In this document: positions 1 to 6,918 of the stretch, piece by piece | Layout: each line of letters begins with the position of its first letter | How positions within the stretch are numbered: position 1 is the stretch's first letter | Assembly (NCBI GenBank): GCA_016290255.1 | Contig: JAEETG010000076.1 | Span: forward strand, 1-8,594 | Length of the DNA: 8,594 nucleotides | Source: Clostridia bacterium | GTDB lineage: Bacteria; Bacillota; Clostridia; Christensenellales; UBA1242 | Reading direction: 5' to 3' | The notes under the pieces: model-generated | The model's database searches: none | Told to the model about the DNA's origin: nothing | What the model saw: only the letters and a program-made list of their open reading frames with translations | Made by a program: the position numbers and the translations under genes

Positions 1-372
1 AAATTTTTGTGGCGCGAAAAAGAGATAAAAAAGTTTATATGCGAAAAAATTTATCCTTAAAATACTGTTTTTCTATTTTTTCATATATAATATTTACAAA
101 ACCATACAAACTTAAACCACCAAAAGATTTTTAACAAAAATATACTGATACGTTTAAAAAAGAAAAACAAAAGCTCAATGAAAGATTTTGCTAGAGGTTA
201 CTATAAAATAATTCATATAGGTGTTTTAGTTTATAAATAATGACAATATTTCACAAAGCTGAACACACACTATTTTTGTTAAATGATTTACTAAAGTAAT
301 ATATAAGAATTAAATAATAAATTATGCAATAATTTTCACATAAAATAATGTAAATTAAATATAATTATATTG

Positions 373-439
373 TAAATGCAAAAAATACTATTAAAAAAGC
401 ATAAAATAATTGATTTTTTGCGTTATATTTTTGCATTTA
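373..439. repeat. 12-bp inverted repeat with 43-base spacer
   Basis: TAAATGCAAAAA (373-384) is exactly complementary to TTTTTGCATTTA (428-439). The right arm abuts the parS-like 16-mer. In DNA this AT-rich, a repeat of this size can arise by chance, so a function is uncertain. Confidence 0.35.
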
Positions 440-455
440 TGTGTCGCGTGGAACA
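440..455. promoter_or_regulatory. parS-like 16-mer (degenerate)
   Basis: The sequence TGTGTCGCGTGGAACA matches the palindromic ParB-site pattern TGTTTCACGTGAAACA at 13 of 16 positions. The right half CGTGGAACA fits the known variant exactly, while the left half carries the mismatches, including one in the central CACGTG core (CGCGTG). Known ParB sites in Bacillota often lie near the mnmG end of the origin region, which makes the position plausible. No parA or parB gene is in the window, so this stays a candidate. Confidence 0.25.
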
Positions 456-881
456 TTTTATAACGCATTGTGCTTGATTTTTGTATTTTGAATATGTGTT
501 GCAAACATTATTTTACTTTAAGAATGTATTTTTAGTAATATATAACATCTATATTGTGAAAATTGGCTGTAAGTAATTATATAATACGTGTATTTTACAT
601 ATTTGTTGTGTTATTCTAATAATACTAGCAATCCAATGTATTGTTTGTGTTATATATAGTATTATATAAGGTATTTTATTAAATAAAAATAAAACAATAA
701 TACATATGCATAATATAATATACGTCTTATAAATCTTTAAGAAAGTAAATATTATTCATGCAATATTATTGCTGCCAAATATATATTATATAATATTTTT
801 AATAAATGTGTGACATCTGATTATTGTTTAAAGTGTTATAAAATATGTTGCTGTATCAAAAATTGTGCCGTGAGAAACAAT

Positions 882-890
882 TTATGCACA
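882..890 (+). promoter_or_regulatory. Single DnaA-box match
   Basis: TTATGCACA fits the DnaA-box consensus TTATNCACA at every position. It is the only exact match seen in the gene-free region. Nearby words such as TTATGCAAT (322-330) and ATTTTCACA (332-340) each differ at two positions. A single box without a cluster is weak evidence for a replication origin. Confidence 0.3.
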
Positions 891-1404
891 ACGCGTATTC
901 CTATAAGTGGTATATACATAGTGATAATATTGTCGCGTTGCCATTAATTTTAATTTCAATAAACATTTATTCTATCAATTAAGGACAATGTTTACATAAT
1001 ACTATTAAACATATTTAATAATTATATTTTAATATTGTTTTATGGGTTATATGTAGTTATATATTGTTTTTTATGTTGAGCATGAATATAGTTTAAAATA
1101 ACATAATGCATATATAATAATATTCATAATAGATAAATAAGTGCATGCATTATTAAAAAAAAATAGTGTTTTTGGTTATGTGCTGTTATGTTTATATAAT
1201 AAATATTGATGTAATAAAGATAATATTGTGCAATGTTATAAAACACACTTATATTAAATCTAAAATTGCTTATATTATTAAAATAAAAACAAAAAAAACA
1301 AATATTGTATAATGAATTCTGTGGGCCAAAATTGTAATATTTACGTGAAATCCACCAAAACTGCATTTTGATACGTAAAAATTAGTTTAACCCAAAAATA
1401 ATAA

Positions 1405-1433
1405 AAAAATAGTGTCTAAATAACACTATTTTT
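1405..1433. terminator. Hairpin downstream of mnmG, candidate terminator
   Basis: AAAAATAGTGT (1405-1415) pairs perfectly with ACACTATTTTT (1423-1433) around a 7-base loop. Read on the minus strand, the hairpin runs into a T-rich stretch, as expected of an intrinsic terminator for the operon ending at 1597. Read on the plus strand it is followed by GTTTT, so it may work both ways. The stem has only four G-C pairs and lies about 165 bases past the mnmG stop, so it may be weak. It is the best candidate seen for ending the mnmE-mnmG transcript. Confidence 0.5.
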
Positions 1434-1514
1434 GTTTTAAACTTAATTTTGAAGCGATTTTGGGCCATTTTTAACGTTTTGTGAACATTTATTCATTAAA
1501 AACATCAGTTTTGG

Positions 1515-1560
1515 CTCAAAAATAAGCAATTTTTTACGATTTTTTGAGTTATTTTTTTGT
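1515..1560 (+). terminator. Terminator-shaped hairpin facing the mnmG 3' end
   Basis: CTCAAAAA (1515-1522) pairs with TTTTTGAG (1541-1548) across an 18-base loop. On the plus strand it is followed directly by a T-rich tract reaching 1560. No plus-strand gene ends here, so it would only make sense for an unannotated transcript coming from the AT-rich region. The long loop and chance pairing in AT-rich DNA keep confidence low. Confidence 0.2.
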
Positions 1561-1596
1561 TTTTACATAATAACTGGATTTGTGATAATGTTGAAA

Positions 1597-3453
1597 TTAT
1601 ATCAAATTATTCTTCTTTAAATAAATTGTTAAAGCTGTTATGTCGGCTGGAGACACTCCACTAATTCTGCTGGCTTGACCTAAATTGATTGGTCTAATTT
1701 TTTCAAGCTTTTGCCTTGCTTCCAACCTGAGTCCAGACATTTCTTTGTAGTTAATGTTTTCTGGAATTAAAATCTCTTCATTTTTTGCCGTTTTTTCAAT
1801 TTGTTCTTGTTGTATTTCAATATAACCCTCATATTTGGCAATAATGTTTAATTGTTCCAAAACATCTGGTGAATATTTGTCAAATAAATGAAGTTTTTCG
1901 TTCAATTTATAGATGTCTATATTAGCTCTTTTTAGGAGTGTTTTAACCTTTGCGCCTGTTTTTAACTCTGTTTCGCCATTTTCCGTGAGTAATTTTTGAA
2001 CCAGCGCACTAGGTGAAAGAGTCTTTTTGAGAATTTTTTGTCCTTCTTCAATTCCTGTTTTTTTCTTTAGCATTTTGTTGTAGTTAGTTTTGCTGACAAG
2101 ACCAGCTTTATATCCAATTTCTGTTAGTCTTAAATCGGCATTGTCTTGCCTTATGTAGAGCCTGTGTTCTGCTCTTGATGTCATCATTCTATATGGTTCG
2201 TTGGTTCCTTTCGTGACTAAATCATCAATTAAAACCCCAATGTATGCTTGGTTGCGCTTGAGCACAATTTGTTCCATGTTTCGCAGTTTCAAACTTGCAT
2301 TTAAACCAGCAATTATACCCTGCGCACCTGCTTCTTCATAACCAGATGTCCCATTTATTTGCCCTGCGCAGTAAATTCCTTCAATATGTTTCGCCTCAAG
2401 TGTTGGCTTTAATTGAGTGGAATCGATGCAATCATATTCAATGGCATAAGCTGGCCTCATAAGCCATGCATTTTCAAGACCCTTCATGCTGTGAACAATT
2501 TGTTTTTGAACATCAAAAGGAAGGCTTGTTGATATTCCTTGAACATAAATTTCGTTTGTTTGTGTTCCCTCTGGCTCCAAAAAGAACTGGTGCCTTGGTT
2601 TATCTGAAAATCTGACCACTTTATCTTCAATTGATGGGCAATATCTTGGACCAATCCCCTTGATTATTCCCTGATATAACGGACTTTTGTCTAGATTATT
2701 TCTTATTATTTCGTGGGTTTCGCTATTTGTGTATCCTAAATAGCACTGACCAATGTTTTTGAACTTATTTTTTGTTCTTTTACTGAAGTTTGGTGTTGAT
2801 TCATCGCCTAAATGGGGCTCAAAAACGCTTAAATCAATGGTGTTTTTGTCGATTCTCATTGGTGTTCCTGTTTTGAACCTTAAAATTTTAAAACCAAGGT
2901 TTTTTAGGCATGATGAAAGGTTTTTTGCGTTCATAAAGCCGTTTGGACCGCTGTCTTGTGTGTATGAACCAATAATAATTCTTGAAGATAAATACACTCC
3001 AGTGCATAAAACAACAGCTTTAGTCTTGATTATTTCGCCCAAATGTGTTTTAACAGCAACAACTTTTTGGTCTTCTGTTAGTATTTCTGTTATTTCTGCT
3101 TGCAAAATTGATAAATTTTCGGTATTTTCAAGTGTTTTTTTTGCAATTTCATGATATTTCGATTTATCAACCTGGGCCCTGAGTGAATGAACTGCTGGGC
3201 CTTTTGTTTCGTTTAGCATTCTTCTTGTGATTGTGCATTGATCTGCAATTCTTCCCATTTCCCCACCAAGGGCATCAATTTCAAAAACAAGATGACCTTT
3301 TGCGGTTCCTCCAATTGATGGGTTGCAAGGCAAAAATCCAATGCTATCTAAATTTAAAGTTGTTAAAAGTGTTTTCATTCCTGTTCTGGCTCCAGCGAGG
3401 GCTGCCTCAATTCCAGCATGACCACTTCCAACAACAACTATGTCATATTCCAT
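1597..3453 (-). CDS. mnmG: tRNA uridine-5-carboxymethylaminomethyl(34) synthesis enzyme MnmG
   Basis: This FAD enzyme (GidA) works with MnmE in the cytoplasm to place an aminomethyl or carboxymethylaminomethyl group on C5 of wobble uridine 34 in certain tRNAs. At 618 aa it has the usual family length and looks intact. The N-terminal FAD-binding motif is GSGHAG (residues 9-14), followed by LPCNPSIGGTAKGH with Cys43 and GPRYCPSIEDK with Cys272; these match the two conserved cysteines known as C47 and C277 in E. coli. FKTGTPMR lies at 193-200 and EEAGAQGIIAG is present further on. The helical C-terminal domain that contacts MnmE ends with the typical SRISGVSPADI signature. The ATG at 3453 has AGGAAGA seven bases upstream. 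It lies 39 bases after mnmE with no separate promoter seen, so it is probably co-transcribed. Identity is firm. Confidence 0.98.
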   Translation of the reverse strand: MEYDIVVVGSGHAGIEAALAGARTGMKTLLTTLNLDSIGFLPCNPSIGGTAKGHLVFEIDALGGEMGRIADQCTITRRMLNETKGPAVHSLRAQVDKSKYHEIAKKTLENTENLSILQAEITEILTEDQKVVAVKTHLGEIIKTKAVVLCTGVYLSSRIIIGSYTQDSGPNGFMNAKNLSSCLKNLGFKILRFKTGTPMRIDKNTIDLSVFEPHLGDESTPNFSKRTKNKFKNIGQCYLGYTNSETHEIIRNNLDKSPLYQGIIKGIGPRYCPSIEDKVVRFSDKPRHQFFLEPEGTQTNEIYVQGISTSLPFDVQKQIVHSMKGLENAWLMRPAYAIEYDCIDSTQLKPTLEAKHIEGIYCAGQINGTSGYEEAGAQGIIAGLNASLKLRNMEQIVLKRNQAYIGVLIDDLVTKGTNEPYRMMTSRAEHRLYIRQDNADLRLTEIGYKAGLVSKTNYNKMLKKKTGIEEGQKILKKTLSPSALVQKLLTENGETELKTGAKVKTLLKRANIDIYKLNEKLHLFDKYSPDVLEQLNIIAKYEGYIEIQQEQIEKTAKNEEILIPENINYKEMSGLRLEARQKLEKIRPINLGQASRISGVSPADITALTIYLKKNNLI

Positions 3454-3492
3454 TTTTATTTCTTCCTATATTTATATTTAAAGTAGGGGAGA

Positions 3493-4815
3493 TTATTTCC
3501 CTAAACAAAATTTTGAAAAGATTGCATCAATGATGCTTTCATTTGCAGTTTCGCCTGTTATTTCTCCCAAAAGTTCCCAAGCTCTTAAAACGGGAACAGA
3601 AATGCAATCAAGAGAAACAATTTTTAAGTCATTTAGTGCTTTTTGCAGGTTTTCAATTGCCTCTTTCATAAGTTTTTCGTGACGAAGGTTTGTTATGATT
3701 ATTTTTTCGCTTAAAAGGCTTTGATTAATGGTTTTTTGGTAAATTAATTCCTTTAATTCTTCAATACCCACATTTTCTTTTGCACTTATGCACAAATCGA
3801 ATTTTTTGGTGTAGTTTTGCGATTTTAGATCAATCTTGTTTAACACTCTTGCAAAATTTTGTGCATTATGTGTTGAAATTTTGTCACTTTCCGTGTTATT
3901 TTTTGCATTATCAAACAAAAACACAACAAAATCACTTTCTTCAATGCTTTTTAGGCTTCTTTTGATGCCTTCTTTTTCCACAATATCATCACTTTGTCGC
4001 AATCCTGCAGTATCTGTGATATTAAACCTAATATTTTTGTAGGTATACCCTTCATTTATTGTATCTCGAGTTGTTCCAGCAATGTCTGTTACGATTGCTC
4101 TGTCAAAGCCAACCAAGGCGTTGAGGACTGAGCTTTTTCCAACATTTGGTTCTCCAACCAAACAAACATTAACTCCGTTTTTAATCTTTGTTCCAACCTC
4201 TGTGGTGTTCACAAGTTTTTGAAGTTTTTGAATAGTTGAGGGAAGTTCACTTTTTAATTTTTCTTCTGCATATGTTTCTTCGTGTTCTGGAAAATCAAGA
4301 GCCACTTCAATGTGAGCAATTTGGTCTTTGATTTCGTTTTGTATTTCTTTTATTTTGTCATAAAGTTCTCCTCTCATTTGAGAAGATGCAACTTGCATTT
4401 CTTTTATGCTGTCGGCATAAATGATATCGATGAGTCCTTCAGCTTGAGTGATGTCCATTTTCCCGTTTATCACAGCTCTTTTTGAAAATTCACCAGGCTG
4501 AGCCATTGTTGCACCAATTTCCAAAAGTTTTTTAACAGTTTCTTCCAAAAGGCGAATTCCGCCGTGCATCTGAATTTCAACAACATCTTCACCAGTGAAA
4601 CTGTTTGGGGCCTTAAACCAAACTGCCAAACAGTCATCCGTGATTCCACTGAAAGAAACATTCCCAAAAACCATTTTTCTTGGTGTGTATTCGCTTTGTT
4701 TTATTGGTATAAAAATTTTCTTTAAAAGGTCTAGTGATTTTGGACCAGAAAGCCTAATAACTCCAACACCACCAACTCCAATTGGCGTTGCTATTGCAAC
4801 TATCGTTGTTTCCAT
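3493..4815 (-). CDS. mnmE: tRNA modification GTPase MnmE (TrmE)
   Basis: MnmE is the GTPase and folate-binding partner of MnmG in wobble-uridine modification. The 440-aa product carries the family signatures in order. The N-terminal folate-binding domain has Arg21, Glu80 and Lys119 at the places expected from E. coli. The G domain inside the helical domain has G1 GEPNVGKSS (221-229), G2 TTRD (248-251), G3 DTAGLR (268-273), G4 NKID (326-329) and SAK (344-346). It ends in CLGK, matching the conserved C-terminal C[ILV]GK with catalytic Cys437. The start is set at 4815, because AAGGAGA lies five bases upstream and the protein then begins METTIVAIATP as in the family. An upstream in-frame start at 4854 would add 13 atypical residues and run into the preceding gene. 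The ribosome site overlaps the stop codon of the upstream gene, which suggests coupled translation. Confidence 0.97.
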   Translation of the reverse strand: METTIVAIATPIGVGGVGVIRLSGPKSLDLLKKIFIPIKQSEYTPRKMVFGNVSFSGITDDCLAVWFKAPNSFTGEDVVEIQMHGGIRLLEETVKKLLEIGATMAQPGEFSKRAVINGKMDITQAEGLIDIIYADSIKEMQVASSQMRGELYDKIKEIQNEIKDQIAHIEVALDFPEHEETYAEEKLKSELPSTIQKLQKLVNTTEVGTKIKNGVNVCLVGEPNVGKSSVLNALVGFDRAIVTDIAGTTRDTINEGYTYKNIRFNITDTAGLRQSDDIVEKEGIKRSLKSIEESDFVVFLFDNAKNNTESDKISTHNAQNFARVLNKIDLKSQNYTKKFDLCISAKENVGIEELKELIYQKTINQSLLSEKIIITNLRHEKLMKEAIENLQKALNDLKIVSLDCISVPVLRAWELLGEITGETANESIIDAIFSKFCLGK

Positions 4816-4825
4816 TTTTTTCTCC

Positions 4826-5254
4826 TTATTTTTTTGAACCAAAACAAATGTCACTATGAGCGTTTGTTTTTGCTTTATTGCTTGAAGTTTTTGTGTTTGA
4901 ATTCTTTAGCACGCTGTTATAGTGTGTTGAGTAGATATGAGCCAAAGTTTTTTCGTTTTCCAATTTTGAAATTGTTTTTTTCTTATCGCCATTTAATTCA
5001 AAATTTGCATAAAAATTGGGTGCTTCAAAGTTTTTTGTTCCAAAAGATTTTTCTCTAACATCAAAATAGTTTTCAACTTTTTCAACTTGTTTATCAATGT
5101 AGGCGTAATATTCTTTTAGGCTTTGTTTAACTTCGTCAAAAGATTTCAAGTTTTGTGTGCTTTCGAACCAATCTTTTGCGTAAATAAATTTCTCAAGTTT
5201 TTTCTTTGCTTGCTTATCTTTAATTCGTCTTATAATAAATTTCATTTTTTCCAT
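4826..5254 (-). CDS. Small charged protein of unknown function, first gene of the mnmE-mnmG operon
   Basis: I do not recognise this 142-aa protein. It is hydrophilic and very rich in Lys, Glu, Asn and Ser, has no membrane segment or signal peptide, and looks mostly helical up to about residue 115. The last 25 residues form a low-complexity Asn/Ser/Thr/Lys tail. The start at 5254 is chosen because GAGGAAC (5261-5267) lies at proper spacing. A longer frame beginning with TTG at 5317 would start inside the -35 box of the operon promoter and so could not be transcribed from it. An alternative ATG lies three codons downstream (5245). It is the first gene after the promoter and its stop overlaps the mnmE ribosome site. 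In many Bacillota the gene before mnmE is jag/khpB; no KH or R3H features are visible here. Confidence 0.75.
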   Translation of the reverse strand: MEKMKFIIRRIKDKQAKKKLEKFIYAKDWFESTQNLKSFDEVKQSLKEYYAYIDKQVEKVENYFDVREKSFGTKNFEAPNFYANFELNGDKKKTISKLENEKTLAHIYSTHYNSVLKNSNTKTSSNKAKTNAHSDICFGSKK

Positions 5255-5288
5255 TTGTTTGTTCCTCGATTGTTTGAATGATGCTCTC

Positions 5289-5317
5289 ATTATAGCATAT
5301 GGAACGTTGATTTTCAA
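5289..5317 (-). promoter_or_regulatory. Promoter of the orf142-mnmE-mnmG operon
   Basis: On the minus strand TTGAAA (5312-5317) is followed after 17 bases by TATAAT (5289-5294), a near-perfect vegetative sigma-70/sigma-A promoter. Transcription should begin near 5282, giving a leader of about 28 bases with GAGGAAC before the ATG at 5254. Its position rules out the longer TTG start at 5317. Confidence 0.85.
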
Positions 5318-5322
5318 TAATT

Positions 5323-5341
5323 TTTTATCTTTTAGATAAAA
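5323..5341. promoter_or_regulatory. Palindrome between divergent promoters, possible operator
   Basis: TTTTATCT (5323-5330) and AGATAAAA (5334-5341) form a perfect 8-bp inverted repeat with a 3-base centre. It sits directly upstream of the minus-strand -35 box and about 35 bases upstream of the plus-strand -35 box, where a shared regulator could bind. It could also be a chance palindrome in AT-rich DNA. Confidence 0.3.
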
Positions 5342-5375
5342 TTTTGTATATTTTCAAACTTTTTTCTTTTTTTGG

Positions 5376-5405
5376 TTGACACTTTTTCGCAAAATTTCTT
5401 ATAAT
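5376..5405 (+). promoter_or_regulatory. Strong promoter of the DUF1538/P-II operon
   Basis: TTGACA (5376-5381) and TATAAT (5400-5405) are both perfect consensus hexamers separated by 18 bases. Transcription should start near 5412, leaving a leader of only about 16 bases, almost all of it the G-rich ribosome site. Such a promoter suggests strong constitutive expression unless a repressor acts on it. Confidence 0.88.
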
Positions 5406-5413
5406 GTGAAAAA

Positions 5414-5425
5414 AGGGGGGTGGGG
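5414..5425 (+). promoter_or_regulatory. Unusually G-rich ribosome binding site
   Basis: A run of six G, one T and four G lies just before the ATG at 5428, in place of the usual AGGAGG. The run can pair with the 16S anti-Shine-Dalgarno tail in several registers, including G-U pairs. A G-tract this dense stands out sharply from its AT-rich surroundings. Confidence 0.6.
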
Positions 5426-5427
5426 AT

Positions 5428-6906
5428 ATGAAAAATGCATTGTTAAAAAAGCTTAAAGATAGTTTTATTGCAATTATTCCCATCACCATCATTGTTATAA
5501 TTTTGGGTCTCACAATTTCTCCACTTCCTGTTAAAACTCTTCTAACATTTGTTGGCTGCTGTGGCCTTTTGATTGTTGGAATTTCACTTTTTACTTTGGG
5601 TGCTGATACTGCAATGATTCCAATTGGGCAACACATGGGAGGATATTTATCCAAAAAGAGCAAGCCTTGGCTCATGATTGTTTTTTGCTTGATTTTGGGA
5701 ATTATCATAACAATTGCTGAACCAGATTTGATGTTTTTGGCAGAACAGGTTTCATCAATCAACAGTTGGGTGTTTATAATCACTGTTTCTGTTGGGGTTG
5801 GTCTTTTTTTAGTTTTGGGAATTCTTCGAATTATTTTCAAGTGGAAGTTTAATATTGTTATCACAATCTGTTATGCACTTGTTTTTTTATCTGTTATATT
5901 TTTGGACCAAGGAATTATTCCTCTTTCATTTGATGCTGGAAGTGTGACAACGGGGCCTATTTCTGTTCCATTTATTATGGCGTTTGGCTTGGGTATTGCT
6001 GCGGCTCGTGGAAATAATGGAAAAGAAGACAGTTTTGGCCTTATTGGTTTTGCAAGCGTTGGCCCAATTTTGATGGTTATGTTTTTGATGTGGGTTTTGG
6101 GAGTAAACACTGGAGAATATCATTCTGATGGAGGGGCTTTGGGCTTTTTTCCAATTTTGTTAACTTACCTTAAAGATGTTGCCATTGTTCTTCTTCCAAT
6201 TGCTGCGTTCTTTATTTTGTTTCAATTGGCAGCACTAAGACTTCCAAAACGAGAAATTGTTAAGATTGTGATTGGTCTTATCTACACTTATTTTGGAATA
6301 ACAATTTTCTTGGTTGGTGTGAAAGTTGGTTTTCTTCCTGTTGGAAGAATGATTGGAGAAACGCTTGCTGAATTTCACCCAAACTGGATGGTTGCGGTTT
6401 GTGCAATAATTGGTTTTTGTATGGCATTTGTTGAACCTGCTGTTCAGGTGCTTGCAAAACAGATTGAAGACGTCACTGGCTCAGTTATCAAAAAAAGAAC
6501 AATCATTTTGTGTATTGCAATTGGAGTGGGGCTTGCTTTGATGCTTTGTGCAATAAGGCTCAGAACGCAAATATCTTTCTTGTGGTTTGTGGTTCCATCT
6601 TTTGCTCTTGTCATTATTTTAAGTTTCTGTGTTCCAAAATTGTTTGTGGGAATGGCATATGACTCTGGTGGTGTTGCCACGGGGTCGATTGCAACAACTT
6701 TTGCTTTGCCTCTTGTTATGGGGGCATGCAACGCACTTCACGGGGATTTGATGACAGATGCTTTTGGAATGCTTGCCTTTTGTGCTGTTGCTCCAATTTT
6801 GGTTGTTTTGGTATTTGGGCTTATCTACAAACTTGGAATCAAAAAGCAAACGAAAGATGAAAACCTGGACGGACTTAAGAGAATTGATATTATTGAATAT
6901 GATTAA
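5428..6906 (+). CDS. Two-domain DUF1538 membrane transport protein (UmpAB-like fusion)
   Basis: This 492-aa, highly hydrophobic protein has roughly 12-14 membrane segments and belongs by sequence style to the DUF1538 family. It is an internal duplication: GADTAMIPIG (58-67) matches GVKVGFLPVG (297-306); AEPDLMFLAEQV (97-108) matches VEPAVQVLAKQI (335-346); FDAGSVTTGPIS (168-179) matches YDSGGVATGSIA (411-422); and DSFGLIGFASVGPIL (201-215) matches DAFGMLAFCAVAPIL (444-458). The offset is about 239-243 residues throughout. The acidic [AV]EP and D[AS]GxxxTG motifs, present in both halves, are the best candidates for the substrate path. From memory, the separate DUF1538 proteins UmpA and UmpB of Halomonas zhaodongensis were reported to act together as a Na+(Li+,K+)/H+ antiporter. 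Transport of ions here is therefore an inference. The start follows a G-rich ribosome site, and two P-II-like genes follow after 12 bases. Confidence 0.88.
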   Translation: MKNALLKKLKDSFIAIIPITIIVIILGLTISPLPVKTLLTFVGCCGLLIVGISLFTLGADTAMIPIGQHMGGYLSKKSKPWLMIVFCLILGIIITIAEPDLMFLAEQVSSINSWVFIITVSVGVGLFLVLGILRIIFKWKFNIVITICYALVFLSVIFLDQGIIPLSFDAGSVTTGPISVPFIMAFGLGIAAARGNNGKEDSFGLIGFASVGPILMVMFLMWVLGVNTGEYHSDGGALGFFPILLTYLKDVAIVLLPIAAFFILFQLAALRLPKREIVKIVIGLIYTYFGITIFLVGVKVGFLPVGRMIGETLAEFHPNWMVAVCAIIGFCMAFVEPAVQVLAKQIEDVTGSVIKKRTIILCIAIGVGLALMLCAIRLRTQISFLWFVVPSFALVIILSFCVPKLFVGMAYDSGGVATGSIATTFALPLVMGACNALHGDLMTDAFGMLAFCAVAPILVVLVFGLIYKLGIKKQTKDENLDGLKRIDIIEYD

Positions 6907-6918
6907 AAGGAATTATTT

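Larger units (their letters stand above)
1..1596. other. Gene-free, extremely AT-rich intergenic region
   Basis: No convincing coding region was found on either strand over about 1.6 kb. Stop codons are dense in all frames, and the only longer open frame (minus strand, 1124-1366) is a low-complexity Tyr/Asn/Ile/Phe translation without a ribosome binding site. Sampled 60-base lines hold only about 10-25% GC, against roughly 30-43% in neighbouring genes. The stretch contains one exact DnaA-box match (882-890), a parS-like 16-mer (440-455), four copies of the word ACACTATTTTT in both orientations, a 12-bp inverted repeat (373-384 with 428-439) and terminator-like hairpins near its right end. No tRNA, rRNA or CRISPR structure was seen. 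It could be a replication or segregation locus, an untranslated RNA locus or decayed DNA; these cannot be told apart here. Confidence 0.75.

Noticed and set aside
931..938. TGTCGCGT repeated from the parS-like site near 443
   Set aside because: The match stops after 8 bases, so there is no full site.
1338..1353. Possible second parS-like site around ACGTGAAA
   Set aside because: Only about 10 of 16 bases match, and the left half does not fit.
1124..1366. Minus-strand open frame of 80 codons
   Set aside because: Low-complexity Tyr/Asn/Ile/Phe translation from AT-rich DNA, without a ribosome binding site or family resemblance.
1..1596. CRISPR array, tRNA or rRNA in the gene-free tract
   Set aside because: No regular repeat-spacer spacing, cloverleaf or conserved rRNA words were seen.
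2753..3154. Plus-strand open frame of 133 codons inside mnmG
   Set aside because: It lies opposite a strongly conserved mnmG coding sequence and has no ribosome site; it is a shadow frame.
3493..4854. Longer version of MnmE with 13 more residues
   Set aside because: The family start METTIVAIATP has its own ribosome site, and the extension would overlap the upstream gene.
4826..5317. Longer version of the 142-aa protein starting with TTG at 5317
   Set aside because: The TTG is the first part of the -35 box of the operon promoter, so it lies upstream of the expected transcript start.
5325..5864. Minus-strand open frame of 179 codons over the DUF1538 gene
   Set aside because: It is antisense to the clear DUF1538 coding region and crosses the plus-strand promoter; its Ile/Pro/Thr-rich content is typical of a shadow frame.
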